Part shown: piece after piece, positions 55,497 through 64,000 of the stretch
Layout: each line of letters begins with the position of its first letter
Position numbering within the stretch: position 1 is the first letter of the stretch
NCBI GenBank assembly: GCA_947625905.1
Contig: CANQQJ010000011.1
Span: forward strand, 22,669-86,668
Length of the DNA stretch: 64,000 nucleotides
Reading direction: 5' to 3'
Source: an uncultured Clostridia bacterium
Lineage (GTDB): Bacteria > Bacillota > Clostridia > Monoglobales > Monoglobaceae
Made by a program: the position numbers and the translations under genes
The notes under the pieces: model-generated
Databases searched by the model: none
What the model was told of the DNA's origin: nothing
What the model saw: the letters and a program-made list of their open reading frames with translations, nothing else

Positions 55497-55922
55497 ATGA
55501 GCGATAACAAAACCTTTAAACTTAATATTCTGGCCAGCGACCGCCCGTTTTACAACGGCCCATGCGAGATGCTCGTGTTCCCGGGGCTCGACGGCGAGAT
55601 GGGCGTGCTGCCCCGCCACGAGGCGATGGTGACATGCACCAACGAGGGCGAGCTCAGATACAAGGTGGACGGCGGCTGGAACTACGCCGCGGTCAGCACG
55701 GGCATAATCGAGATCATGCCCGACCATGTGACCCTGCTGGCCGACACGGTGGAGCGCCCCGAAGAAATAGACGTAAAGCGCGCGCAGGCCGCCGAGGACA
55801 GAGCGAAAGAAGCCATGCGCCAGAAACAGAGCATAAAAGAATACTACCAGACCCAGGCCGCGCTCAACCGCGCGATCTCCAGATTAAAGGTCTCGGGACA
55901 CAATACGCAGCGCAGGGACTGA
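55497..55922 (+). CDS. atpC: ATP synthase F1 subunit epsilon
   Basis: 141 residues: an N-terminal beta sandwich ('FKLNILASDRPFYNGPCEML', 'DGEMGVLPRHEAMVT') and a C-terminal two-helix domain ('RAQAAEDRAKEAMRQKQ') that in the family can inhibit ATP hydrolysis. GGAGG precedes the ATG. Its stop codon lies inside the loop side of the operon terminator. Confidence 0.95.
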   Translation: MSDNKTFKLNILASDRPFYNGPCEMLVFPGLDGEMGVLPRHEAMVTCTNEGELRYKVDGGWNYAAVSTGIIEIMPDHVTLLADTVERPEEIDVKRAQAAEDRAKEAMRQKQSIKEYYQTQAALNRAISRLKVSGHNTQRRD

Positions 55923-55943
55923 TAAACAGTCCCCGCGTTTTTT
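55915..55943 (+). terminator. ATP synthase operon terminator
   Basis: GGGACTG-ATAAA-CAGTCCC followed by CGCG and TTTTTT; the 5' arm includes the end of atpC and its TGA. Confidence 0.85.
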
Positions 55944-56001
55944 ATTATTTTAGATTTTCTTTATAGAACTCTTACGGCTTATCGAAGGGTATCGCGGCCT
56001 A

Positions 56002-56030
56002 TTGCCGCGCGTTTCCGCATAAGATATAAT
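56002..56030 (+). promoter_or_regulatory. Promoter-like sequence abutting the NlpC/P60 start codon
   Basis: TTGCCG, a 17-base spacer and consensus TATAAT end directly before the ATG at 56031. If used, transcription would begin a few bases inside the ORF. A CGCGGC/GCCGCG hairpin (55993-56009) overlaps the -35. Confidence 0.35.
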
Positions 56031-56504
56031 ATGAAAAAGCTGATAATAGCCGCGATCTGCGCCGCAATCCTCCTCGCGCCGATTTTGGCGGATAGTCCCG
56101 AGCCGCCGAGCGCAAATAATATTGTTGAATACGCCCGCGAAAACTGCATCGGAAAGCCGTATTCCGCGGAGAACCGTCTCGGCCCGGAGTCCTACGACTG
56201 CTCAGGCCTGATCTGGCGCGCCTGCACCGCCTCGGGCTATGAAATGTCGCCCGGCTGCACCGACAGCCAGCTTGAGTGCGGCGAGCCGATAAAACTCACC
56301 GAACTCATGCCCGGTGATTTGATATTTTTTGATTATGAGAACGACGGCGTGACCGACCACGGCGCCATATATTCGGGAGATAATAACATAATCCACGCGA
56401 CCCGCTCCGGCGTCCGCGAAACCTCTCTCGACTCCCCCACCGGCGTATACGAAAATCAAACCTTCCGCACCGCCGCCACCGCGGCCCGCCGCATTGGAAA
56501 ATAA
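56031..56504 (+). CDS. Secreted NlpC/P60 family cell-wall peptidase
   Basis: 157 residues with a signal peptide ('LIIAAICAAILLAPILA') and a compact NlpC/P60 domain. The catalytic triad is visible as Cys in 'YDCSGLIWRAC', His in 'TDHGAIYSG' and a third polar residue (His) in 'NIIHATRSG'. 'LMPGDLIFFDY' is a typical core motif. Such enzymes cut peptide cross-links or stem peptides of peptidoglycan. No Shine-Dalgarno sequence precedes the ATG, which is unusual in this window. Confidence 0.85.
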   Translation: MKKLIIAAICAAILLAPILADSPEPPSANNIVEYARENCIGKPYSAENRLGPESYDCSGLIWRACTASGYEMSPGCTDSQLECGEPIKLTELMPGDLIFFDYENDGVTDHGAIYSGDNNIIHATRSGVRETSLDSPTGVYENQTFRTAATAARRIGK

Positions 56505-56505
56505 C

Positions 56506-56535
56506 TTGACATCATATATGGTGTCATGTTATAAT
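56506..56535 (+). promoter_or_regulatory. Promoter and operator of hicAB
   Basis: TTGACA (56506-56511), an 18-base spacer and TATAAT (56530-56535) with an upstream TG. The palindrome TGACATCATA-TATGGTGTCA (56507-56526, 9 of 10 positions paired) covers the -35 and most of the spacer, as expected for repression by the HicB ribbon-helix-helix. Confidence 0.8.
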
Positions 56536-56552
56536 ATATTTGAGGTGATATG

Positions 56553-56801
56553 ATGAGCCAATGGGAAAAGCTGATCGACAAAATATTATCCGGCAGTTCC
56601 AACCTGCGATTTGACGATTTAGAAAAAGCTTTGCTTAAATTCGGATATAATAAATACCAGCCAAAAGGCGGGAGCAGCCACTATATTTTCAGAAAAAACG
56701 GAGTTACGCCAATAACCATACCGAAACACGGCGCGCTAAAAAAGGCATATATCGAAGCGGTAAGAGACATCGTTCAAAAATATATTGATACGGAGGAATA
56801 G
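56553..56801 (+). CDS. hicA: HicA-family mRNA interferase toxin
   Basis: 82 residues. The double-stranded-RNA-binding-like fold is seen in 'FDDLEKALLKFGYNKYQPKG' and the catalytic histidine in 'GGSSHYIFRKNG', ending in 'IPKHGALKKAYIEAVRDIV'. Two in-frame ATGs (56550 and 56553) follow GAGGTGAT; the second has the better spacing. It precedes the antitoxin by three bases. The toxin cleaves mRNA when free. Confidence 0.85.
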   Translation: MSQWEKLIDKILSGSSNLRFDDLEKALLKFGYNKYQPKGGSSHYIFRKNGVTPITIPKHGALKKAYIEAVRDIVQKYIDTEE

Positions 56802-56804
56802 ATA

Positions 56805-57161
56805 ATGAAAGACTTAAATTATTATATGAATTTAAATTATAAAATCGAGATCACGCCCGACAGGGATGAGGGCGGATATGTTTTGTCGTGTCCCGAACTT
56901 GACGGATGCGTAACCTGCGCGGATGATCTTCAGGAAGGTCTTGCGCTGCTTGAGGACGCGAAAAAATGCTGGTTTGAGGCATGTATTGATTCGGGCGCAG
57001 AAATTCCCGAACCGCTTAATATTGATGATTACAGCGGGCAGTTCAAACTGCGAATACCAAAATCCCTGCACCGCGAGCTGGCGCAAAAGTCAAAGCAGGA
57101 AGGCATAAGCATGAACCAATACTGCGTGTATCTTCTGAGCCGCGGCGCATCCAAACAATAA
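56805..57161 (+). CDS. hicB: HicB-family antitoxin
   Basis: 118 residues. The N-terminal partial RNase H-like fold ('DEGGYVLSCPELDGCVTCAD') should bind HicA, and the C-terminal ribbon-helix-helix ('LRIPKSLHRELAQKSKQEGI') should bind the palindrome upstream of hicA. A good GGAGG site lies within the gap after hicA. A shared promoter and terminator enclose the pair. Confidence 0.92.
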   Translation: MKDLNYYMNLNYKIEITPDRDEGGYVLSCPELDGCVTCADDLQEGLALLEDAKKCWFEACIDSGAEIPEPLNIDDYSGQFKLRIPKSLHRELAQKSKQEGISMNQYCVYLLSRGASKQ

Positions 57162-57181
57162 GCCGCTTATATTAAGTTCGC

Positions 57182-57219
57182 AAAATCCGAGAGGCGTCGA
57201 AAAGCGCCTCTCGGATTTT
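57182..57219. terminator. Terminator between hicB and carB
   Basis: AAAATCCGAGAGGCG and CGCCTCTCGGATTTT form a 15 bp stem with A and T ends, placed between two convergent genes and usable by both. Confidence 0.92.
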
Positions 57220-57230
57220 ATTTATTTTAT

Positions 57231-60200
57231 TTATTTTATTTCTTTTATCGAGATCACCTCGGTGTCGGCGGGGGTCAGCTTTTGTTCCATAACGCTGACC
57301 AGCGCGCCGACGGTATCGAGGGACGTCATAAGCGTGATCGAGCACTCGGATGCGCAGCGCCTGATCTTGAATCCGTCGCTGCCCTTGTCGTTGCCCTTTT
57401 TTGGCACGTCGATGATAAGGTCGCACACGCCGCTGCGTATCACGTCAAGCACGTTGGGCACGCCCTCGCCTATCTTTTTGGCGGTTCTCACATTTATTCC
57501 GTTTTCTTTCAAAAACTCGGCCGTGCCGCCGGTCGCGATAAAGCGGCAGCCCATCGCGTCGAACCGCTTTGCCAGCGGCAGGAAGTTGGGCTTGTCCAGG
57601 TCGCGTATCGTGGCAAGGATCGTGCTGCCCTCGTTAGGGATGGTCGTCGCGGCGGCCACAAAGCCTTTGTAAATCGCTTCTTCAAAGGTCCTGCCAACGC
57701 CCAGCACCTCGCCCGTCGATCGCATCTCGGGGCCGAGGCTGACCTCAACCATTGGCAATTTTTCTGTAGAGAATACAGGAACTTTGACTGCCACCATTGA
57801 GGCCTCAGGGCTTATGCCGCTGCCGTAGCCCATGCTTTTAAGGCTCTCGCCCAACATGACTCTTGTGGCCAGATCAATAACGGGGACGCCCGTCACTTTT
57901 GTGATATACGGCACGGTGCGGCTCGAGCGGGGGTTGACCTCGATTATATACAGCTCGCCGCGGAACTCTATAAACTGGATATTGATCATTCCGATGACCT
58001 TCATCTCAACGGCGATCCTGCGGGTCACGTCCATGATTTTTTCTTTTATATCCTCGGGCACGTTCTGGGGCGGGTAGATAGAAACGCTGTCGCCCGAATG
58101 GATCCCCGCGCGCTCCAGATGCTCCATGATTCCGGGGATAAACACGTCGGTGCCGTCGCATATCGCGTCCACCTCAAGCTCGCGTCCGCCCAAATACCTG
58201 TCGATCAGCACGGGATTGTCCTGATCTTTTTTAAACGCATCCTCGAGGTACTGCACCAGCTCTTTCTCGTTGTGGGTGATCTCCATGCCCTGGCCGCCCA
58301 GCACGTATGACGGGCGCACCAGCAGCGGATAGCCCAGCGCCTCGGCCTCGCGTATGCCCTCTTCAAGCGTCCACACGCCTCTGCCCTTGGGGCGCTTGAT
58401 CCGGAGCTTTTCGAGCACCGCGTCGAACTTCTCGCGGTCCTCGGCCTCGTCTATGTATTTGGGCTTGGTGCCCAATATCGGCACGTTCATACGGTCGAGG
58501 AAGCCCGCCAGCTTGATGGCGGTCTGGCCGCCGAACTGCAGGATCACGCCCTCGGGCTTTTCAAGCTCGATTATGCTGTAGACATCCTCCTCGGTGAGCG
58601 GCTCGAAATACAGCCTGTCCGAAGTGTCAAAGTCGGTGCTGACCGTCTCGGGGTTGTTGTTTATGATGATAGTCTCGATGCCCATTTTTTTGAGTGCCTG
58701 AATACTGTGAACGCTGCAATAGTCGAACTCGATACCCTGGCCTATCCTGATCGGGCCCGAGCCCAGCACCATGACCTTGCGCTTGCCCGACGGCACCGCC
58801 TCGTTTTCCTCGTCGTAGGTCGAGTAGTAGTAGGGCGATACCGCCTCGAACTCGCCCGCGCAGGTGTCGACCATTTTGTATACCGGGCGGATCCCCAGTT
58901 CCTCGCGCTTTTCGCGCACCTCGTCTCCGGTGCAGCCGATTATCTGGGCTATGCCCTCGTCGGCAAAGCCGGTTTTTTTGTATTTTCTCAGGACATCGGG
59001 CGTCAGAGTGTCGAGGGTATAATCCTTGAGCTCCTCCTCCATGCGCACGATATTGCTGATTTTTTTCACGAACCACGGGTCCATGCCGGTGATCTCGCAG
59101 ATCTTTTCCATTCGGTAGTCGCGGCGGATCATCTCAGCCAGGTCGAACATTCTCTCGTCGTCGGGCACGACAACTCTGTGCTTGAGCCCTGCCATATTGT
59201 GGTGCTCGGAAAACTCGCGCATCAGTGTGAACTGCTTGATCTCGAGGGAGCGTATACCCTTTAAAAGCGCCGACTCAAAGCTGTTGCCGATCGCCATGAC
59301 CTCGCCGGTCGCCATCATTTTGGTTCCCAGCTGGCGCTTGGCGCCGAAGAATTTGTCAAAGGGCCACTTGGGTATCTTTACCACGCAATAGTCGAGCGCG
59401 GGCTCGAAGCAGGCGTAGGTCTTGCCCGTGACCGCGTTTTTGATCTCGTCAAGATTATAGCCCAGCGCGATCTTCGCTCCGATCTTGGCGATCGGGTAGC
59501 CCGTCGCCTTTGACGCCAGCGCGGACGAGCGGCTCACGCGGGGGTTGATCTCGATGACCGCATATTCAAAGCTGTTGGGATTGAGCGCGAACTGCACGTT
59601 GCAGCCGCCCTTGATCTCGATCGAGTTGATTATGTCGATCGCCGCCTTGCGCAGCATTTGATACTCCTTGTCCGCCAAGGTCTGTGCGGGCGCGACGACG
59701 ATGCTGTCGCCGGTATGCACGCCGACCGGGTCGACGTTTTCCATCGAGCAGACGGTTATGCAGTTGCCCGCGCCGTCGCGGATGACCTCGAACTCGATCT
59801 CCTTCCAGCCGCGAATGCAGCGCTCTATCAAGATCTGGCCAACGCGTGACAGATGTATTCCCTGCGTGGCGATCTCCTCAAGCTCGTGACGGTTCTCGGC
59901 TATTCCGCCTCCGGTTCCGCCCAGGGTATAGGCCGGGCGCACAATGACCGGATATCCGATCTTTTCGGCAAAGCCGCAGGCGTCCTCGACCGTGTTGACT
60001 ATCTCGCCCTGTATCATGGGCTGGTTGGTGCGCGCCATAAGCCGCTTGAAGCTGTCGCGGTCCTCGCCCTCTTTGATCGACTCGATCGAGGTTCCGATCA
60101 CCTTCACGCCGTACTTGTCAAGTATTCCTTTGTCGTAAAGCTCGCAGGCGATGTTGAGACCCGTCTGGCCGCCCATTCCGGCGATCAGGCTGTCGGGGCG

Positions 60201-60443
60201 CTCCTTCGCGATGACCTTTTCGAGGTACTCGGCAGTCAGCGGCTCGATATATGTCCGGTCGGCCGTGTCTTTGTCGGTCATGATCGTGGCGGGATTGCTG
60301 TTCACCAGCACCACGTCGATGCCCTCCTCCTTTATAGCGCGGCACGCCTGGGTGCCCGAATAGTCAAACTCGGCGGCTTGTCCGATAACTATTGGGCCCG
60401 AGCCGATAACCAGAACTTTTTTTATGCTGCTGTCTTTAGGCAT
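57231..60443 (-). CDS. carB: Carbamoyl phosphate synthase large subunit
   Basis: 1070 residues; makes carbamoyl phosphate for pyrimidines and arginine from bicarbonate, ammonia and two ATP. Both ATP-grasp halves are present ('[20 protein letters not shown]' and '[20 protein letters not shown]'), each with '[11 protein letters not shown]'/'[11 protein letters not shown]', and the C-terminal MGS-type allosteric domain is complete. The ATG at 60443 has GGAGG at a good distance; the ORF-track GTG is too close to it. It overlaps carA by 8 bases. Confidence 0.97.
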   Translation of the reverse strand: MPKDSSIKKVLVIGSGPIVIGQAAEFDYSGTQACRAIKEEGIDVVLVNSNPATIMTDKDTADRTYIEPLTAEYLEKVIAKERPDSLIAGMGGQTGLNIACELYDKGILDKYGVKVIGTSIESIKEGEDRDSFKRLMARTNQPMIQGEIVNTVEDACGFAEKIGYPVIVRPAYTLGGTGGGIAENRHELEEIATQGIHLSRVGQILIERCIRGWKEIEFEVIRDGAGNCITVCSMENVDPVGVHTGDSIVVAPAQTLADKEYQMLRKAAIDIINSIEIKGGCNVQFALNPNSFEYAVIEINPRVSRSSALASKATGYPIAKIGAKIALGYNLDEIKNAVTGKTYACFEPALDYCVVKIPKWPFDKFFGAKRQLGTKMMATGEVMAIGNSFESALLKGIRSLEIKQFTLMREFSEHHNMAGLKHRVVVPDDERMFDLAEMIRRDYRMEKICEITGMDPWFVKKISNIVRMEEELKDYTLDTLTPDVLRKYKKTGFADEGIAQIIGCTGDEVREKREELGIRPVYKMVDTCAGEFEAVSPYYYSTYDEENEAVPSGKRKVMVLGSGPIRIGQGIEFDYCSVHSIQALKKMGIETIIINNNPETVSTDFDTSDRLYFEPLTEEDVYSIIELEKPEGVILQFGGQTAIKLAGFLDRMNVPILGTKPKYIDEAEDREKFDAVLEKLRIKRPKGRGVWTLEEGIREAEALGYPLLVRPSYVLGGQGMEITHNEKELVQYLEDAFKKDQDNPVLIDRYLGGRELEVDAICDGTDVFIPGIMEHLERAGIHSGDSVSIYPPQNVPEDIKEKIMDVTRRIAVEMKVIGMINIQFIEFRGELYIIEVNPRSSRTVPYITKVTGVPVIDLATRVMLGESLKSMGYGSGISPEASMVAVKVPVFSTEKLPMVEVSLGPEMRSTGEVLGVGRTFEEAIYKGFVAAATTIPNEGSTILATIRDLDKPNFLPLAKRFDAMGCRFIATGGTAEFLKENGINVRTAKKIGEGVPNVLDVIRSGVCDLIIDVPKKGNDKGSDGFKIRRCASECSITLMTSLDTVGALVSVMEQKLTPADTEVISIKEIK

Positions 60444-61515
60444 TCTCACCGCCTCCTTTCACAAGCGTCAAAAAGTCGTCGAATATAAATCCGGTGTCCA
60501 GCGGCCCGGGCGACGCCTCGGGGTGGAACTGCACGCTGCGTATCGGCAAAGTCTTGTGTTTTATTCCCTCGCAGGTGCCGTCGTTGACGTTGACATAAAG
60601 CTCTTCGACGCCCTCGGGATAATCGGACAAAATGTAGTTGTGGTTTTGAGAAGATATATAGACCCGTCCCGTCTCGAGATTCTTGACCGGGTGGTTCCCG
60701 CCGTGGTGCCCGAACTTCAGCTTCTCGGTAGAGCAGCCCAGCGCCATGCCTATTATCTGGTGCCCCATGCAGATACCGCAGAGCGGCGCCCTGCCGATAA
60801 GCTCCTTAACGGTCTCGACGGTCTCGGGCACGTCCTTGGGGTCGCCGGGACCGTTTGAAATAAACACCAGATCGGGGTTTGACTTTAAGATCTCCTTGGA
60901 TTTGGCGTTATACGGGAACACCGTGATCTCGCAGCCGCGGCTCTTGAGGTCGCGCAGGATACCCGCCTTGCAGCCCATGTCGATAAACGCTATTTTGGTA
61001 CCTTCGCCCTTTATTTTATAGGGCTTTTTGCAGGAAACGCGGCTTATCACGTCGCTGTTGTCGAGGGAGTCAAGCTTCTTTTTAACCGCGCTCTCGCCAA
61101 GCTCCTTGGTCGTTATCATTCCCCTCATGCAGCCGCTCTCGCGTATCATGCGGGTCAGGGCGCGGGTGTCGATCCCCTGAAGGCCGACTATCTTGTTCTG
61201 GCGCAGAAATCCGTCCAGGTCCATCTCGGTCCTGAAATTGCTGGGATAGTCGCACATCTCACGCACCACAAAAGCGCTCAGCGCGGGTGCGTCCGCTTCC
61301 ATATCCTCAAAGTTCACGCCGTAGTTTCCGATAAGCGGATACGTCATAACCACTATCTGACCGCAAAACGACGGGTCGGTCAGCGTCTCCTGGTAGCCCG
61401 TCATGTTGGTGGTGAACACCACCTCGCCCACCGTGTCATGAATGTACCCGAACGCCGTTCCGCAAAACTCGGCGCCGTTCTCAAGTATAAGCCTTGCAGG
61501 CTTTCTTGTCTGCAT
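60436..61515 (-). CDS. carA: Carbamoyl phosphate synthase small subunit
   Basis: 359 residues; the glutamine amidotransferase subunit feeding ammonia to CarB. The N-terminal CarA domain ('[17 protein letters not shown]', 'GNYGVN') is followed by a class I amidotransferase domain with the nucleophile in '[14 protein letters not shown]' and the His/Glu pair in '[11 protein letters not shown]'. GAGGTGAT precedes the ATG. A terminator-like hairpin lies just upstream of this site, so expression is probably attenuated. Confidence 0.97.
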   Translation of the reverse strand: MQTRKPARLILENGAEFCGTAFGYIHDTVGEVVFTTNMTGYQETLTDPSFCGQIVVMTYPLIGNYGVNFEDMEADAPALSAFVVREMCDYPSNFRTEMDLDGFLRQNKIVGLQGIDTRALTRMIRESGCMRGMITTKELGESAVKKKLDSLDNSDVISRVSCKKPYKIKGEGTKIAFIDMGCKAGILRDLKSRGCEITVFPYNAKSKEILKSNPDLVFISNGPGDPKDVPETVETVKELIGRAPLCGICMGHQIIGMALGCSTEKLKFGHHGGNHPVKNLETGRVYISSQNHNYILSDYPEGVEELYVNVNDGTCEGIKHKTLPIRSVQFHPEASPGPLDTGFIFDDFLTLVKGGGENA

Positions 61516-61530
61516 AGAATCACCTCAAAT

Positions 61531-61576
61531 ATGTTAAAATAAAAGGACAATTGAGAATAATGACCTCAATGTCCTT
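61531..61576 (-). promoter_or_regulatory. Attenuator-like terminator in the carAB leader
   Basis: On the minus strand AAGGACA-TTGAG pairs with CTCAA-TTGTCCTT (one bulge) and TTTATTTTAA follows, ending 16 bases before the carA ATG and next to its ribosome binding site. A terminator in this place means readthrough must be controlled. I do not see a clear PyrR-binding loop. A TTG-started ORF with an Arg-Arg pair lies upstream in the leader. Confidence 0.65.
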
Positions 61577-61693
61577 AATAATTATCTTGTTTTTGAAAAT
61601 AGGTTACCCCTGAAAATGAAAAACAGGAATTGATCAAACGGCGTATGGTACAAAATCGCAATTTAATCACTTCCTCTTTCAAGCATTTTTATT

Positions 61694-61722
61694 ATTTTAC
61701 CACTGCAAAATATATATGTCAA
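61694..61722 (-). promoter_or_regulatory. Promoter of carAB
   Basis: On the minus strand consensus TTGACA, a 17-base spacer and TAAAAT. Transcription would start near 61687, giving a leader of about 170 bases. Confidence 0.88.
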
Positions 61723-61774
61723 GAGGAAATCCAAAAATTTTTAGTATTTTCGCAGGGAGATATTATCCGCCCTG

Positions 61775-61868
61775 TTTGCCTCCTCCCGGGAGGAGGTGGA
61801 TTTTCGCCGCAGGCGAAAAGACGGAGAGGGGAACATAGTGATTAGTAATTAGTGAATAGCGATTAGGA
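61775..61868. repeat. Dispersed repeat copies beside the Rpn-family gene
   Basis: 61775-61830 is a TTTGCCTCCTCCCGGGAGGAGGTGG unit with a GCCGCAGGCG-type hairpin, closely like 42410-42466. 61832-61868 is an ATTAG-type unit like 42467-42503. The second unit includes the stop codon of the Rpn-family gene. Confidence 0.8.
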
Positions 61869-62696
61869 ACGCTGTGACTGCGACATATTCGCCGCGTTTC
61901 GCAGCATTTCCTCGCTCACACCCATGTTCTTTAAGTTCGCTATCATCGCGTCTATGCCTTCCATTCGGCCTTCCATTCGGCCTTCTTTGCGGGCGTCTCT
62001 CATCATTGCTTTTTGTATCTGTTCATCATCGTACAGTGAAAACATTATATCATGCACCTCGCTTTCGTGGTTTGACAGGTATTCTTTTAAGATATTCCTG
62101 TCTTTGCATATTTTTATCGTTTCGTCTATAGCCTTTTTCGTCCTGCCGTGGGTCCTTACCCGGTCGTTTAAGATATGCGTGAACATCACATATTGGTTGA
62201 TTATGTCTCCCTTTCGGCTTTCCGTTATCACTTTTACCCTCACGTCCAGTGCCGTTTCGTCTCCGCCGAAATATTCCTCGCTTAAACTTATCTCTTTTTC
62301 CTCTACCTTCTTGTCGCCCGTATAGATCACGTAAAGCTCAGGCTTCGGGATCTCAAGCTTCTTTGAACTGTAGATGTTCAGCTCCTCTTTTTCTATATAG
62401 TCCTGATATGTCTGCACAAGATACATAAGACCCCTCAGTATTATATTCACCGTCCATGTGGACTGCGCCTCGACTAAGACTATCAGCCTTTTATCCATCA
62501 TAAAGCCAAGGTCGTTATACAGGCTGTCGGTGAGGATATTTTTGAGAGTGACTATCTCGATCATGTCCTCGGTCACATAGTCGGCTTCGGGGTGCAGGGC
62601 TTTGTAGAGCTCCACTATATATTTTGTGTCCTGAAACAGATTGGTAAACACGCTGTCTTTGACGTTGCGCTTCACTATCTTTTTATTGTCAGTCAC
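61863..62696 (-). CDS. Rpn-family PD-(D/E)XK nuclease / transposase-like protein
   Basis: 277 residues from the GTG at 62696, which has AGGAAG about eight bases upstream; a GTG nine bases earlier is too close. It begins 'TDNKKIVKRNVKDSVFTNLF', has the nuclease core 'NDLGFMMDKRLIVLVEAQST' with Asp and Glu-x-Gln, 'YQDYIEKEELNIYSSKKLEI', and a C-terminal helix with tandem 'EGRM' units. This matches the Rpn (recombination-promoting nuclease) family, often present in many copies in gut Clostridia. Its stop codon falls inside a dispersed repeat, so the very C-terminus may come from repeat insertion. Confidence 0.85.
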   Translation of the reverse strand: MTDNKKIVKRNVKDSVFTNLFQDTKYIVELYKALHPEADYVTEDMIEIVTLKNILTDSLYNDLGFMMDKRLIVLVEAQSTWTVNIILRGLMYLVQTYQDYIEKEELNIYSSKKLEIPKPELYVIYTGDKKVEEKEISLSEEYFGGDETALDVRVKVITESRKGDIINQYVMFTHILNDRVRTHGRTKKAIDETIKICKDRNILKEYLSNHESEVHDIMFSLYDDEQIQKAMMRDARKEGRMEGRMEGIDAMIANLKNMGVSEEMLRNAANMSQSQRS

Positions 62697-62780
62697 GGCA
62701 ACCACTTCCTATGTTTTGATATTTATATTATACCGCATTTTTGGTTGACAGTCAATATATTTATTTGAACGGATGGATAA

Positions 62781-62889
62781 CACCTCATCAGTCGGCTCCG
62801 CCGACAGCTTCCCCTCAAGGGGAAGCCGGGACGCCGGAGTCGTCGTCCCCTACGTCAACAGTGCGCATAATGTCGTAGGGGCGGACGAC
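62781..62889. repeat. Dispersed palindromes upstream of the Rpn-family gene
   Basis: 62781-62827 carries the CAGTCGGC-TCC-GCCGACAG palindrome with TTCCCCTC/GGGGAAG flanks, closely like 42555-42600. 62842-62889 forms a GTCGTC..CCCTACG / CGTAGGGG..GACGAC hairpin with a small bulge. The rest of 62706-63120 (for example short inverted repeats near 63020 and 63050) shows no gene. Confidence 0.75.
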
Positions 62890-63123
62890 CTCGCATGTCC
62901 CAGATGATTTAATGATTTGCGGCCTCGTTTATTTGTGCTATCGGAATACGATAGTGCCTCGAACCCGCTCCGCGGCTCCGGCCGCAGACAGCATTAAGGA
63001 AGCTCTTGGTCAAAATTGCAAGCAATTTTGAAAGATAGCTTTGAACCCGCAAGCAAGCTTGCTGATTATCCCCGAGGGGCGCCTGAGCCTTCTCCGCCTG
63101 TTCAATGCGTTGCCGGGCATAGC

Positions 63124-63153
63124 AAAAGAGGAATCCCGAAGGATTCCTCTTTT
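63124..63153. terminator. Terminator of the rightmost surface protein gene
   Basis: AAAGAGGAATCC-CGAA-GGATTCCTCTTTTT, a perfect 12 bp dyad with a tetraloop and A and T tracts, just after the stop of the minus-strand gene. Confidence 0.93.
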
Positions 63154-63166
63154 TGAGTTTTGACGA

Positions 63167-64000
63167 TTAGTCGGCTTGCTTTTCGTAAAAGTCTATTAAC
63201 TTATACTGAAGCTTCGAACCGCCCGCGTACAGATAGTAATCATAACCCGGTTCAACCTCAAAACATACAGTCTCGTCACCGGTATCCAAACCTGCCCGTT
63301 TAAGCAATTCTGTACCCTCTGACGTGTTGCCGGTGGCAAATTTTAAAACTTCAATTGTTTTGTTTGTGGCAACCTTTGCCAAGGTAGCCTTTACAACACC
63401 TGCCTTGGTAGCAGTAATCTTCAATACCGTTCCACAATTGGGGGCATTTGACGTTCCCGGATTACTGAGCAGATATGCATTTTTTCCACCGTATGTTGTA
63501 CCACTACCGGGTATTACAGTTTGCTCAGTCGCCTTAACGGAAGGATTTTGGTTGGCAGTATAGTAACCATTACTATCTTTCCATGACGAATCTTCCGTAT
63601 CAGGGTTAATATAGTTTGTGCCACTAGAAGCTGTTTCTCCGGTTCCGTCTACTTTGATAGTATTGTAGTCATGCAAAGGATCAATCGTCAAAGATTCACC
63701 AATAGTTACAGGGTCAGGATCCGCTTTATGCAGTTGTTCAGCAAGTCCCGCGTTATTCGGATCAAAGGTTGCCGAAGGATCCACTCCCTTGATGTTCTGT
63801 ATGGCTTCCTGAGTTCCTTCGTACTGTTCAGTACCGGTAACTATAACCTTTACGTTATGACCGAAGTCGTCGAATTTAACCTCATAGTCTTTGTTTGTCT
63901 CGCCATCGATATTCTGATACGAGCCGCTCTTGTCGCTCTGCCACTGATAGGTAACCTCAGCATCGCCCGGTTCAACATTGGCTGTCAGCTTTGTGCCTAT
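63167..64000 (-). CDS. Secreted/surface protein with Ig-like repeat, 5' partial
   Basis: The frame is open to the end of the window (the first visible residues are IGTKLTANVEPGD), so the ORF-track start at 63784 is not the true one. The first 75 visible residues are an Ig-like unit with 'VTYQWQSDKSGSYQNIDG' and 'VKVIVTGTEQYEG', common in clostridial surface proteins. The last 200 residues are another beta-rich domain ('CGTVLKITATKAGVVKATLA', 'VCFEVEPGYDYYLYAGGSKL') ending without SLH or sortase signals. That domain resembles one of the CBM-like units of the GH3 protein ('GLPVYVYGGGSNKSLYGVLF'). Function unknown; carbohydrate binding is possible. Confidence 0.72.
   Translation of the reverse strand: MGTKLTANVEPGDAEVTYQWQSDKSGSYQNIDGETNKDYEVKFDDFGHNVKVIVTGTEQYEGTQEAIQNIKGVDPSATFDPNNAGLAEQLHKADPDPVTIGESLTIDPLHDYNTIKVDGTGETASSGTNYINPDTEDSSWKDSNGYYTANQNPSVKATEQTVIPGSGTTYGGKNAYLLSNPGTSNAPNCGTVLKITATKAGVVKATLAKVATNKTIEVLKFATGNTSEGTELLKRAGLDTGDETVCFEVEPGYDYYLYAGGSKLQYKLIDFYEKQAD

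Overview
The window looks like a chromosomal segment of an anaerobic, Gram-positive, Clostridia-type member of the Bacillota. The evidence is AGGAGG-type ribosome binding sites and SigmaA promoters, often with an extended -10 (TGnTATAAT). S-layer homology (SLH) surface proteins, a single-chain alpha2-type glycyl-tRNA synthetase and an xpt-pbuX purine salvage pair point the same way, as does a yaaO-holB-yaaT block ordered as in Bacillus. A pectate lyase, a large GH3 glycosidase and two CE12-like esterases suggest a plant-polysaccharide (pectin) degrader, as found in gut Clostridia. The species cannot be named from this.

Layout. 1-2088 is the 3' part of a secreted adhesin-like protein. 2089-3966 is an accessory patch with an N-terminally deleted serine recombinase. 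4054-6000 is purine salvage (xpt, NCS2 permease). 6028-24135 is the polysaccharide locus. On the minus strand it runs AraC regulator, MalT-like LuxR regulator, PL1 pectate lyase, membrane Ser/Thr kinase with a glycan-binding-like ectodomain, M15 peptidase, MATE exporter and CE12-like esterase. Divergently on the plus strand is a 2131-residue GH3 protein that ends in a rhodanese domain. 24214-30949 is housekeeping: DUF445 protein, MscL, purA, apgM, a 6-phosphofructokinase and rpmE. 30918-32871 is an AT-rich islet with a HigBA-type toxin-antitoxin pair and a small SLH protein, bracketed by two near-identical copies of the rpmE terminator. 33000-40797 encodes a giant SLH surface protein split by a frameshift in a T6 tract. 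41008-49504 holds glyS, yaaO, holB, yaaT/ricT, rsmE, a membrane protein, a PflX-like radical SAM protein and a second CE12-like esterase. 49519-55943 is the F-type ATP synthase operon (a, c, b, fused delta-alpha, gamma, beta, epsilon). 56031-57219 has an NlpC/P60 peptidase and a HicAB pair. 57231-61722 is carAB with an attenuator-like leader. 61725-63160 is rich in dispersed repeats around an Rpn-family nuclease. The window ends inside another surface protein.

How the parts fit. The AraC and MalT-like regulators sit between the GH3 gene and the pectate lyase cluster and probably control both. The lyase and GH3 protein share a small beta module near 'KVFVW/KAFIW' motifs. The kinase, peptidase, exporter and esterase follow the lyase with gaps of 10 to 48 bases and look co-transcribed.

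Most notable items: (1) ATP synthase delta and alpha subunits encoded as one 676-residue polypeptide with no convincing independent alpha start; (2) a rhodanese domain with an intact CxxxxR active loop at the end of an exported GH3 protein; (3) a 76-77 bp tandem repeat copying the 3' end of the phosphofructokinase gene together with its terminator-like dyad; (4) an AT-rich islet bracketed by duplicated terminators. Two of the observations depend on 6-base homopolymers, so read-level support matters. I saw no rRNA, tRNA or CRISPR array.
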